A DNA stretch of 64,000 nucleotides from assembly GCA_021779955.1 (NCBI GenBank), contig JAJXZS010000035.1:62001-126000 (forward strand), given 5' to 3'. A model generated the notes under the pieces. That model made no database searches, had not been told where the DNA came from, and saw only the letters and a program-made list of their open reading frames with translations. This stretch comes from Chloroflexota bacterium (GTDB lineage: Bacteria; Chloroflexota; Anaerolineae; Anaerolineales; Anaerolineaceae). Shown one piece after another: positions 17,878 to 24,585 of the stretch. The translations under genes were made by a program, and so were the position numbers. Numbering within the stretch: the first letter of the stretch is position 1; every line of letters begins with the position of its first letter.

Positions 17878-18014
17878 ATCATAGAAAAGCAACATGGATA
17901 GTCACCGCGCCCTATAGCAAGCGATGTGGAGCGATGATCTGAGGTGAATCTGGTTGCCAATGTTCTCACCTCAGGGAGCTAGAGGCGAAACCGGCCACTG
18001 TGGCCGGTTTTTAA
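17878..18014 (+). ncRNA. Structured leader or small RNA of unknown class
   Basis: Two hairpins in ~135 nt: a 9-bp stem CTGAGGTGA (17939-17947) / TCACCTCAG (17966-17974) with an 18-nt loop, then the terminator at 17989. The next gene starts 86 bp after the terminator. This layout fits either a terminated small RNA or an attenuator/riboswitch controlling the secreted protein gene. I compared it with the c-di-GMP, SAM, glycine, fluoride and ZTP consensus as I know them and saw no match. Confidence 0.35.
17989..18013 (+). terminator. Intrinsic terminator
   Basis: AACCGGCCA / TGGCCGGTT, 9-bp perfect GC-rich stem with a 3-nt loop, followed by TTTAATTT. Confidence 0.8.
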
Positions 18015-18099
18015 TTTGGCATTGTCGGAAAGGAGGGGACCAGCCAAACAAATCGGTAATTCTGCATCCCCAGGTAATTGTTGAACATGCGGAGGGAAT

Positions 18100-19212
18100 A
18101 TGATACTCAAACGATTGGCAATTGGACTGTTGGTTATGACAATGCTGCTCGCGTTAATCCCCTCTATTGCAATGGCCAAGGGCGGAAAACCCGGCGGTGA
18201 AACTGTTGTCGGGAATAACCTGTCTTTTCCCGTCCTTTGGGCCGAAGGTGTTACGAAGGTGCTGCCGGGCACTCCCGGAATGACTCCCCTAACCGGCGGC
18301 GTGTGGTGGTGGTGGTGGGGCACAGAAGGTGTCGATCCAAACATCGTACAGCTATCTTGCGCGCCCGACCCAGATGACCTGTCGAAGTGCGACGACGGGA
18401 TTCCCAACCAGGCATCCTCTCTCCTGCCGCCTGCGGACGATCCGGACTTGGTGAAAGCATATCTCCAGAAGGATCCGCTCAATACCTGGCAGGCAGCCAG
18501 CGCCAACTGGAGCGGCTCCCCAGTTACCGTGAACTGGATCGACTGGGGTGATGACCTTGAGTCGCAGGATTGGTATTTGACCTCGCAGGTGCGCACAGAG
18601 GTCGTTCTCTTTGAAGACCTCATAACCCCCATGCTGGAATATGGCATGCGCCACACTTCAGGCTGGGGTATCAATGAGGTGCACGGTCTGGCGGTGAAAG
18701 ACGGGATCGCTGAAATTGGGCCAGGCACCCAGGCAACGATCTATTCCCATTGCGCCCGCCTCACCTTGCAAAAGCTGCTCGTCCCGCGCGACGATCCCCG
18801 CCTGCTCGATCTGGTTTGGGTAACCGGTGAGGGTTGGACAGAACCCGAGGGTTATGCAGTTGACCTGATCGAAGCACCCCTCTTCAATGGATCGGTGCAT
18901 GAAGGAGGCGATGGACCCGGCTATTACTCTGCCGAGATTAACGTCAAAGGCCGCATTATCTACGGCTATACCTGGAACGTCAGGAAGCTGAACCATGGCA
19001 TTGGCGACTATCGCATGACCTTCAGCCTGGATCAGGTCTGCGGTGCCGTGAATCTCAACACATACTTCGTCGAAGGCACCACCCAGATCCTTCTCCCGCT
19101 TGAAACGGTGACCATAGAAGCAGAACCCATCGATACCACTGGCGGCGTCGCAGTCATCGATTTTGCCAATAACCTGACCTTCATCGATGTCCGAATCAAA
19201 TCGCGCAAATAA
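18100..19212 (+). CDS. Secreted protein of unknown function
   Basis: 370 residues with a signal peptide (residues 1-25, cleavage near SIAMAKGG). The mature part is soluble and beta-rich, with an unusual run of five tryptophans (GVWWWWWGTEG, about residue 67-77), then a Cys pair region (LSCAPDPDDLSKCDD) and several Trp/Tyr-rich blocks. GGAGGGA precedes ATG 18100. No family recognised. It stands alone between the structured leader and a strong terminator, and is bracketed by an intact GNAT gene and a decayed copy of that gene's end, which suggests insertion or rearrangement here. Confidence 0.75.
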   Translation: MILKRLAIGLLVMTMLLALIPSIAMAKGGKPGGETVVGNNLSFPVLWAEGVTKVLPGTPGMTPLTGGVWWWWWGTEGVDPNIVQLSCAPDPDDLSKCDDGIPNQASSLLPPADDPDLVKAYLQKDPLNTWQAASANWSGSPVTVNWIDWGDDLESQDWYLTSQVRTEVVLFEDLITPMLEYGMRHTSGWGINEVHGLAVKDGIAEIGPGTQATIYSHCARLTLQKLLVPRDDPRLLDLVWVTGEGWTEPEGYAVDLIEAPLFNGSVHEGGDGPGYYSAEINVKGRIIYGYTWNVRKLNHGIGDYRMTFSLDQVCGAVNLNTYFVEGTTQILLPLETVTIEAEPIDTTGGVAVIDFANNLTFIDVRIKSRK

Positions 19213-19273
19213 ACCCGGCATTTTCATTGCTTAAGAAGTTGCCTTCATTGTGGTTGGATTCCATTTCTTCATA

Positions 19274-19308
19274 CATGAGCGGCTCACCCTGGAGCCGCTC
19301 ATGCTTTT
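19274..19308 (+). terminator. Intrinsic terminator of the secreted protein gene
   Basis: CATGAGCGGCTC (19274-19285) pairs perfectly with GAGCCGCTCATG (19292-19303) over 12 bp with a short loop, followed by CTTTT. Confidence 0.85.
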
Positions 19309-19318
19309 GATACCGGGA

Positions 19319-19411
19319 CCCTGTTTTAGCACCATCCTCAAAAATCACGGCTTTGCCAACCTACGGCAAATGTTCGAATACGAGCGGAAGAGAGTTACGG
19401 ATGCAAGCTAG
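19319..19411 (+). pseudogene. Remnant of a GNAT acetyltransferase 3' end
   Basis: Reading codons from 19319 to the TAG at 19409 gives PCFSTILKNHGFANLRQM then FEYERKRVTDAS. This aligns with the last residues of the GNAT gene at 16987 (SRPILERHGFTNLGQM, IEYEWKRAGH). No start codon or upstream domain remains, so it is the truncated tail of a second copy. It begins straight after the terminator at 19274. Confidence 0.7.
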
Positions 19412-19467
19412 TTTAGTAAGAACAAGGTCACCTTCCTCTGTCGTTAACAAGGAGTGACGGGATGTGA

Positions 19468-19689
19468 TTTGCGAAATGGTATCAAAATATCAAGGCGATT
19501 TATTGGAAAGGTGACGATTCAATACAAAAGCTTCCGGAGGTTACAACAAATGTATATCTCGCTTTTTTGCCTAAGATCCTTGATTATGATCAAGCAAGAA
19601 TCTTATACCATGCTACCAGCAACTACGCGACTCAGCTAGTCTTGATTTTTTCTTTATCATCGCTTGATCCGATTGCGGAAATAATATAG
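19468..19689 (+). other. Open stretch, possible gene remnant
   Basis: After an ATG-TGA at 19462, 73 codons stay open without a usable start (FAKWYQNIKAIYWKGDDS ..., PKILDYDQARILYHATSNYA). It looks protein-like but no family is recognised, and its last 11 codons overlap the end of the convergent gene. It may be a broken gene or chance in AT-rich DNA. The rest of 19412-19656 shows nothing else. Confidence 0.2.
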
Positions 19690-20259
19690 TAATGCACCAA
19701 GAATTGGGGTAAATATGGCACTAATTGTCCACCATATAGAAGAGTCAAACCTTTTGTATTTTTTACATGTGATCTCCGATATGATGATAATTTCATTGGC
19801 AAGCTGCGTAGAAATCCGGTCGCCACTACAATCCTCATATAACCCAAGGTCACAGTAAGTCTTTTTTACCAGCTCTCTAGGAGAGATCGTTGCGGTTTCT
19901 TTGAAAAAGAAGATGTTAATATCATCTCCTTTGGCAATTTGAAGCGATTTAGTTTTGGCTAGATTCGGAGAAATCGCTAGAAGACAAAATCCAATAGAGA
20001 CAAGGTTGCAGGCCACGTAGGAAATCGAATAGAGTAGTATTGATAATGGGCAATTGCGTAGATCATAGGGCAAAATCGTAAGCAAACCTATGATTAGTCC
20101 AGAGTTGAAGACAAGCAGAGCAGCGTTCTTGCTTTCTGCAAAACGTGTTTGTTCATGTGCGATCGACAATATATACTTTAATACTTCAAAAGGCTTATCT
20201 TGATATATTATAGGCGCAGTCACTGATTTCTTTCCTGCGAAGTTCTTTTCACTGTCCAT
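19657..20259 (-). CDS. Pycsar effector-like membrane protein (DUF5706/PycTM type)
   Basis: 200 residues. N-terminal helix FEVLKYILSIAHEQTRFAESKNAALL leads into membrane helix 1 (VFNSGLIIGLL); helix 2 is about residues 72-95 and helix 3 about 175-195. The pattern of an A-x-x-K-N/A helix entering TM1, then a soluble part ending in QLANEIIIISEITCKKYKRFDSSIWW before TM3, matches PycTM effectors of the Pycsar anti-phage systems, which disrupt the membrane on sensing a cyclic pyrimidine nucleotide. Codons are AT-rich compared with neighbours, a sign of transfer. No canonical cyclase gene adjoins it; a SatD-like gene starts 580 bp away, divergently. Confidence 0.6.
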   Translation of the reverse strand: MDSEKNFAGKKSVTAPIIYQDKPFEVLKYILSIAHEQTRFAESKNAALLVFNSGLIIGLLTILPYDLRNCPLSILLYSISYVACNLVSIGFCLLAISPNLAKTKSLQIAKGDDINIFFFKETATISPRELVKKTYCDLGLYEDCSGDRISTQLANEIIIISEITCKKYKRFDSSIWWTISAIFTPILGALLYYFRNRIKR

Positions 20260-20840
20260 AGATACTCCTCAAGTGCAAGTAGAGAGATGCCGAGACCAAT
20301 AAACCGAATTGAATCATTTGACGCGGTAGATGACTTGCATAGTACCAAATAACAACTTGATTTAGTTCACAAAATGGAACTTGCCCTTTTCGTTTCAACT
20401 TGTGAGAATGCTAAGGACCAGAAAACGTTGCCGTCTGCTTTTTGTCCAGATTTAAGATTTATTCCAAATCAATGATTTACCAAAATTGGCGTTGCCTCTT
20501 TTGGTTTCTAAGCTCTGTGCCCTTGTCTTAGGTGGAGCTTCTTACAACTCACGCATACTCAGGATACTAGCAGAGGATTAGAAAGAGACGCTTTGCTTTA
20601 ATAAGTGATCTTTTTCCTCCACCCATATGAGTATCGTGCTTTGTTAGTACTATTTTGGCGATACAATTAATAGACTGTTATAGCCTAACTATAATATATA
20701 TCGCCTTCGGTTTCTAGCATAGCGAAAATGGTCAGTTGTGCAATCCGGCGAAAAGAAAATGCCCAATAATAGAATTCGGTCTTCACATTCAAAAAGGTGA
20801 ATAACATATTGAGGGTATCGTTTTTTGGGGAGGGGATATC
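20260..20840. other. AT-rich intergenic region between divergent genes
   Basis: 581 bp without a convincing gene on either strand. GGCGATA (20654) and TATCGCC (20698) form a loose inverted pair around an AT-rich core. Base composition resembles the effector gene to the left, not the GC-rich genes to the right. Promoters for both divergent genes must lie here, but I cannot place them with confidence. Confidence 0.5.
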
Positions 20841-21521
20841 TTGTGCAATATTCCGAATACAAAAGCTGTTCTCACGGGTGACATCATTGAATCCTCGAAG
20901 CTGACGCCGGCGAGTCACGCGGCGCTGTATGCCGCTTTCGCAGACGCATCCCGCCTGCTCAGGCAGCACTACCCCGCCGAAGTCTCCTACAACATCAGCA
21001 ACTTCCGCGGCGACGGTTGGCAAATCGTCTGCAACCGGCCCGAAAAATCCCTCGAGATCGGCATCTTCATGCGCAGCTACCTGCGCTTCACCTTCAAAGC
21101 CGAAAAATTGGATTCCCGCTTTGCCATCGGCATCGGCTTCGTCAACTTCATCCCCGCCGAGAATGTCTCAGCCGGCGACGGCGAAGCCTATACCCTCTCA
21201 GGGCACCTGCTCGACACGCTTGGATCTGAGCGCATGGCTGTAAGTCTGCCCGAACGGGGCGCGCCGCTCATCCAGGTTTCCCTCGATGGCATCCTTAGCT
21301 TGCTCGACTTCATCGTCTCCGCATGGAGCCCGAGCCAGGCGCAGGCTGTCTTCCTTGGACTACAAGGTCACAAGCAGGAAGAGATCGCCCGGCGCTGGGT
21401 GCTCTCTCCGATCACCCAGGCATCGGTCTCTGCCACACTCAAAATCGCAGGTTGGACGCAGCTGCGCAAGAGCCTTACAGCCTTCGAAAACCTCGTCGCT
21501 TCCGCCTCACCACCAGCATAA
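20841..21521 (+). CDS. SatD-like protein with cyclase-like motifs and C-terminal HTH
   Basis: 226 residues; TTG start after GGGGAGGGG. N-terminal ~140 residues contain VLTGDIIESSKL, NFRGDGWQIV, SRFAIGIGFV and GEAYTLSGHLLD in an order that resembles class III nucleotidyl cyclases (metal-binding Asp in D-I-x-x-S, the G-D-G hairpin, R-x-G-I-x-x-G, and the closing helix). C-terminal ~60 residues look like a helix-turn-helix (KQEEIARRWVLSPITQASVSATL). This is the layout I associate with the SatD family, often found beside a DUF3307 gene as here (13 bp downstream). Enzymatic activity is inference only. Confidence 0.65.
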   Translation: MCNIPNTKAVLTGDIIESSKLTPASHAALYAAFADASRLLRQHYPAEVSYNISNFRGDGWQIVCNRPEKSLEIGIFMRSYLRFTFKAEKLDSRFAIGIGFVNFIPAENVSAGDGEAYTLSGHLLDTLGSERMAVSLPERGAPLIQVSLDGILSLLDFIVSAWSPSQAQAVFLGLQGHKQEEIARRWVLSPITQASVSATLKIAGWTQLRKSLTAFENLVASASPPA

Positions 21522-21533
21522 AGCGAGAAAATC

Positions 21534-22301
21534 ATGAATCCTGGCCTTCTTCGAATCTTCATTCTGCTCTTGCTTGCCCATTTTCTGGGGGATTTCGTCA
21601 TTCATTTTTCATGGCTCAGCCGGCATAAGCACAGATGGTACGGCCGCCTGGTTCACTCCCTCATCCACGCTGCCCTGGCATACCTGCTGGTTGGCGCGTG
21701 GAGCTTCTGGCAGATCCCGGTATTCATCGGCATCACGCATTACCTGATCGACTGGGGGAAGGCCGCATTGGGCAGGAGGCGCTTCTGGATGTTCGCGCTC
21801 GACCAGTTGCTCCACTTCGCGGCAGTCGTCTTGCTTTCAGTTTACCTGGCACACTTCTCCAGCCTCACCTCTTTCTGGCTTACCTGGCAGCCAGCCGCAG
21901 CCTGGGACGTCACGGTTGTCTTGACAGGAGCGCTTTTGCTCGTGCCTGTCGGGGGATATATCATCGGCAAATTCATGCGTCCCTTCCAGAAGCAGCTTGA
22001 CAGGCACGCCGCGGAAGCTGCGAAACTCAAGTCTGCCGATCAGAAGCCGCCCATCAAAGGCTTCGACGAAGGCGGGCGCATCATCGGCTACCTCGAGCGC
22101 CTGCTGATCCTGGTCTTCGTTCTCGCAAGTCAATACGCCGGTATCGGATTCCTCGTGGCTGCCAAGTCGATCTTCCACTTTGGCGAGCTCAAGGAAAGCA
22201 CCAACCGCATGGACGCTGAATACATCATCATCGGCACTTTCGCCAGCTTTCTCTACGCCATCGTCGTCAGCGAGGCTGTCCGCTGGCTCCTCACGCAATA
22301 A
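21534..22301 (+). CDS. DUF3307 family membrane protein
   Basis: 255 residues with about six membrane helices. Starts with LAHFLGDFVIHFSWLSRHKHRWYGRLVHSLIHAAL, the conserved H-x-x-x-D-F ... H-x-x-H/K core of DUF3307, and continues GITHYLIDWGKA. The His/Asp residues cluster at the membrane face and could bind metal. A cytoplasmic loop (residues ~145-180) separates the two helical halves. Forms an operon with the SatD-like gene. Function unknown. Confidence 0.75.
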   Translation: MNPGLLRIFILLLLAHFLGDFVIHFSWLSRHKHRWYGRLVHSLIHAALAYLLVGAWSFWQIPVFIGITHYLIDWGKAALGRRRFWMFALDQLLHFAAVVLLSVYLAHFSSLTSFWLTWQPAAAWDVTVVLTGALLLVPVGGYIIGKFMRPFQKQLDRHAAEAAKLKSADQKPPIKGFDEGGRIIGYLERLLILVFVLASQYAGIGFLVAAKSIFHFGELKESTNRMDAEYIIIGTFASFLYAIVVSEAVRWLLTQ

Positions 22302-22347
22302 GCATTCCGGCACGTACATCCATCCCAGGCATCCCGTAAACCCGTAG

Positions 22348-22367
22348 GGCTGCGATACATCGCAGCC
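22348..22367 (+). terminator. Hairpin after the SatD/DUF3307 operon
   Basis: GGCTGCGA / TCGCAGCC, 8-bp perfect stem with a TACA loop, 46 bp past the stop. Only CTCTTTCC follows, so termination is probable but not certain. Confidence 0.5.
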
Positions 22368-22391
22368 GCTCTTTCCAATTTCCGAAACCCC

Positions 22392-22418
22392 GGTCATTGA
22401 TTACTCATTACTAATCCC
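22392..22418. repeat. Short heptamer-period repeat
   Basis: GATTACT, CATTACT, AATCCCC in register; a short member of the dispersed 7-bp family. Confidence 0.45.
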
Positions 22419-22430
22419 CCTTTTTCTATC

Positions 22431-22458
22431 TTGATTATCCAATTAATCTGGCTATAAT
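22431..22458 (+). promoter_or_regulatory. Promoter of the 22483 gene
   Basis: TTGATT (22431-22436) and perfect TATAAT (22453-22458), 16 bp apart; the start codon follows 24 bp later with AAGGAG. Confidence 0.7.
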
Positions 22459-22482
22459 CATTCATATAAAAGGAGATATCTC

Positions 22483-23073
22483 ATGAGCGCTTCAACCTGT
22501 GCTGTCTGTGGCCGTCAACTCACCCTGTTCAACCGCGCTGGAAACAGCGGTTTATGCATCAGCGATTACCGGAAGAAAACCCTCTATTACGATTACTTCG
22601 ACATCCACCATCCAACATGTGAGGCTGCCACCGAACGCCATGTCAACGCGATCTTTGGCAGGGTTCTGTTATTGGTTTTGACCTATGTCGCTATTGCCTG
22701 GCTTGGAACGATGATTTTCGGTTCGACTGCCGGCTGGCTCTTCATGGCTGCCGGCCTGTACCTTGGATTCCTGGCCGGGTACCCCTCCAAACGCCATCCT
22801 GTCGATAAACTGCGCTACACGCGCTTCTTCGGTGTCTTCACGGCTGCCGTGCTGCTCGGTACATTGCTCGCCACGTCTCTTGCTGCCAACCAGGCACAGG
22901 CCGTGGCAAATATCGTGTACGTCCGCCTGTACCCCCATTTTCTCAGCCTCTTCCCGGCGGTCGTCATTGCGCTGATCGCGGTTTATGCCTTCGTCAAACG
23001 TGATGAGAATGTCTCGGACAACGCCTACTCGGAATGGCAGGAGAACCGGCCCATCCCTGTGGACCGGAGCTAA
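22483..23073 (+). CDS. Unknown membrane protein with N-terminal Zn-ribbon-like motif
   Basis: 196 residues. CAVCGRQ near the N-terminus and a later C (HHPTCEAA) could hold a metal; then four membrane helices (about 65-85, 87-105, 120-140, 150-172) and an acidic cytoplasmic tail. Strong promoter and AAGGAG ribosome site make expression likely. No family recognised. Confidence 0.65.
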   Translation: MSASTCAVCGRQLTLFNRAGNSGLCISDYRKKTLYYDYFDIHHPTCEAATERHVNAIFGRVLLLVLTYVAIAWLGTMIFGSTAGWLFMAAGLYLGFLAGYPSKRHPVDKLRYTRFFGVFTAAVLLGTLLATSLAANQAQAVANIVYVRLYPHFLSLFPAVVIALIAVYAFVKRDENVSDNAYSEWQENRPIPVDRS

Positions 23074-23118
23074 GAGAAGCAATCAAGAACAAAATTAGGA
23101 GCTGTAGCCAGGGATATT

Positions 23119-23817
23119 TCAGAACATGGCCATGTAAAAGAGGTTGACCAGGTGCAGCTTCCACAGGATCACAAAGATGGCCAGGGCAACGGGAAGGATT
23201 TTCGCCCGCTGACTCCATTTGCCGGTGAGGGCAAAGAGCAGAAAGAGGGCAGCCAACAGATCGAATAACTCTGTTAGTGATGGACCGCTCAAGAATCGAT
23301 AACCTTCATTGATCAGCAGCCCGATGGGCGCGGCTGCGCATAATGCCGCAGGCCAGCCTTCTCCGCGCGCATACCAGGTGAGGTACGCCCCAAGCGGCGA
23401 GGCGAGTGCCAGAATCCCCCAGCCGATGAAGTAGTTCCCGGCAAAGACACCATAAAGGATCATGTAGTAGATGTAATAAACGACCAGCATGGCCGCGAAG
23501 AAGAGGAAAACGTGCAGCGCGGCAGCCCTGGGCGAACGCGCCCATGCCGCAAGCACTGTGCCGATCAGGATCCACAGGCCCATATAGGTGACCAGGTCGG
23601 CGAGTAGCGGTACGCCGTCGAAATACTTGGCAAGATAGCCAAGCACGCCCCCGAGCACCAGCGCAAACGCGGCTTCAAGCCATTTCTGAAGCGCAGGGGT
23701 CGGCGTGGTCGATCTTGCACGGATGCGGTTGAGCGCCAGATTCACAACGATGGTTCCCTCTTGGGTTGACAAATCGAATTTCGCCTGGCGAAGCGCCGTG
23801 CCCCGCCAGTTCACCAT
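23119..23817 (-). CDS. Unknown multi-pass membrane protein
   Basis: 232 residues. A ~45-residue cytoplasmic N-terminus (RQAKFDLSTQEGTIVVNLAL) precedes about six membrane helices (from AAFALVLGGVLGYLA onward). The only start supported is ATG 23817, with GCGGG upstream. It is convergent with the gene at 22483 and divergent from the phage cassette. No family recognised; YIP1 or DUF-type integral membrane proteins are possible comparisons. Confidence 0.6.
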   Translation of the reverse strand: MVNWRGTALRQAKFDLSTQEGTIVVNLALNRIRARSTTPTPALQKWLEAAFALVLGGVLGYLAKYFDGVPLLADLVTYMGLWILIGTVLAAWARSPRAAALHVFLFFAAMLVVYYIYYMILYGVFAGNYFIGWGILALASPLGAYLTWYARGEGWPAALCAAAPIGLLINEGYRFLSGPSLTELFDLLAALFLLFALTGKWSQRAKILPVALAIFVILWKLHLVNLFYMAMF

Positions 23818-23880
23818 CCCGCAAGTCTACCGCGAACCCCTAATATTGTGAAGCGGGAAGCTTCATGCTGGAGGCTTTGT

Positions 23881-23965
23881 TCTTCCCAGTTACTTGCTAC
23901 AAATCACTAAGTGCCCGGTCTTTGTCCATTCTCCAATCACGGCTCTCGGTTCTCGCCTCTTTTTC
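23881..23965. repeat. Heptamer-period degenerate repeat
   Basis: Twelve units in phase: TTCTTCC, CAGTTAC, TTGCTAC, AAATCAC ... CTCTCGG, TTCTCGC. It contains both the ATTAC-type and the CTCG-type unit, in the reverse order to the 8620 copy. Confidence 0.6.
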
Positions 23966-24063
23966 CCCCATTTTCCTTCCAAACACGCAAGTTTTTGTGC
24001 CCAAATTCGCCTTTTTGGCAAGTAGACAGGGCGGGCAAACCGTGGCATGATGTTGCTGACTTT

Positions 24064-24081
24064 ATAGAACAATCATTCTAT
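24064..24081. promoter_or_regulatory. Inverted repeat in front of the phage cassette
   Basis: ATAGAA / TTCTAT separated by 6 bp, directly before the AGGAGGT ribosome site of the first cassette gene. A candidate operator or RNA hairpin controlling entry into the cassette. Confidence 0.4.
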
Positions 24082-24095
24082 TTCAGGAGGTGCCC

Positions 24096-24422
24096 ATGCC
24101 AGAACCGTCCGGACCCCGCGCCATCGAGGGTGTCGAAAGCGAGATCGAACTGCTGCGCGCTCTGATTGATGGCGTTGCAGCGGGATTGAACACGCATAGC
24201 AAGCTGGCTGAAAAACTCAGCGTGCTCGAGGCCGTCGGACACGCCGCCCCGCAGCTTGCGCGCATGCTCAAAACCCAACGCGAACTTGCCACCGGCGATC
24301 TCGACCCGGCCGCCCTGCTCCGCGAGGCCCTGCTCGAACTTCAAGAAGAATGGCCCGAGTTCAAACTCTTCTGCACCGAATTCAAGCCCCAAAAGGAGGA
24401 GACCGTTGCCCCAGAATCGTGA
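24096..24422 (+). CDS. Small helical protein, first gene of phage cassette
   Basis: 108 residues from ATG 24096 with AGGAGGT 5 bp upstream; a GTG at 24090 overlaps the ribosome site and is rejected. Mostly alpha-helical: ELLRALIDGVAAGL ... LEKLSVLEAVGHAA-like ... RMLKTQREL. Position upstream of the large terminase suggests a small terminase subunit or a DNA-binding accessory, but no HTH is evident. Overlaps the next start. Confidence 0.6.
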   Translation: MPEPSGPRAIEGVESEIELLRALIDGVAAGLNTHSKLAEKLSVLEAVGHAAPQLARMLKTQRELATGDLDPAALLREALLELQEEWPEFKLFCTEFKPQKEETVAPES

Positions 24423-24585
24423 TTCAGCATCACTCACCCGCGAAGAGCGCGAAGCCCTGCGGTTTATGCGCTCATCCCATCGTAAGCACGCCGCCGAAGC
24501 CCGACTGAAGCGCGCCTTTGCGCAGACTCTGCTCGAGTTGCAGGCAAGGTTGGACCTCATCACCCGCACTTCCGGAGAATCATGA
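24406..24585 (+). CDS. Very small helical protein between cassette genes
   Basis: 59 residues; TTG start with a perfect AAAGGAGG 6 bp upstream (inside the previous gene). Sequence is charged and helical (LTREEREALRFMRSSHRKHA). Its stop overlaps the terminase start by 4 bp, so the three genes are translationally coupled. May be a second small terminase component; function unproven. Confidence 0.6.
   Translation: MPQNRDSASLTREEREALRFMRSSHRKHAAEARLKRAFAQTLLELQARLDLITRTSGES

Noticed and set aside
17878-18014. Known riboswitch class (c-di-GMP, SAM, fluoride, ZTP)
   Set aside because: Conserved core bases of these classes are absent.
19454-19639. 61-codon frame starting with GTG after AAGGAG
   Set aside because: Translation is unlike a protein and a better open frame exists in another phase; neither is convincing.
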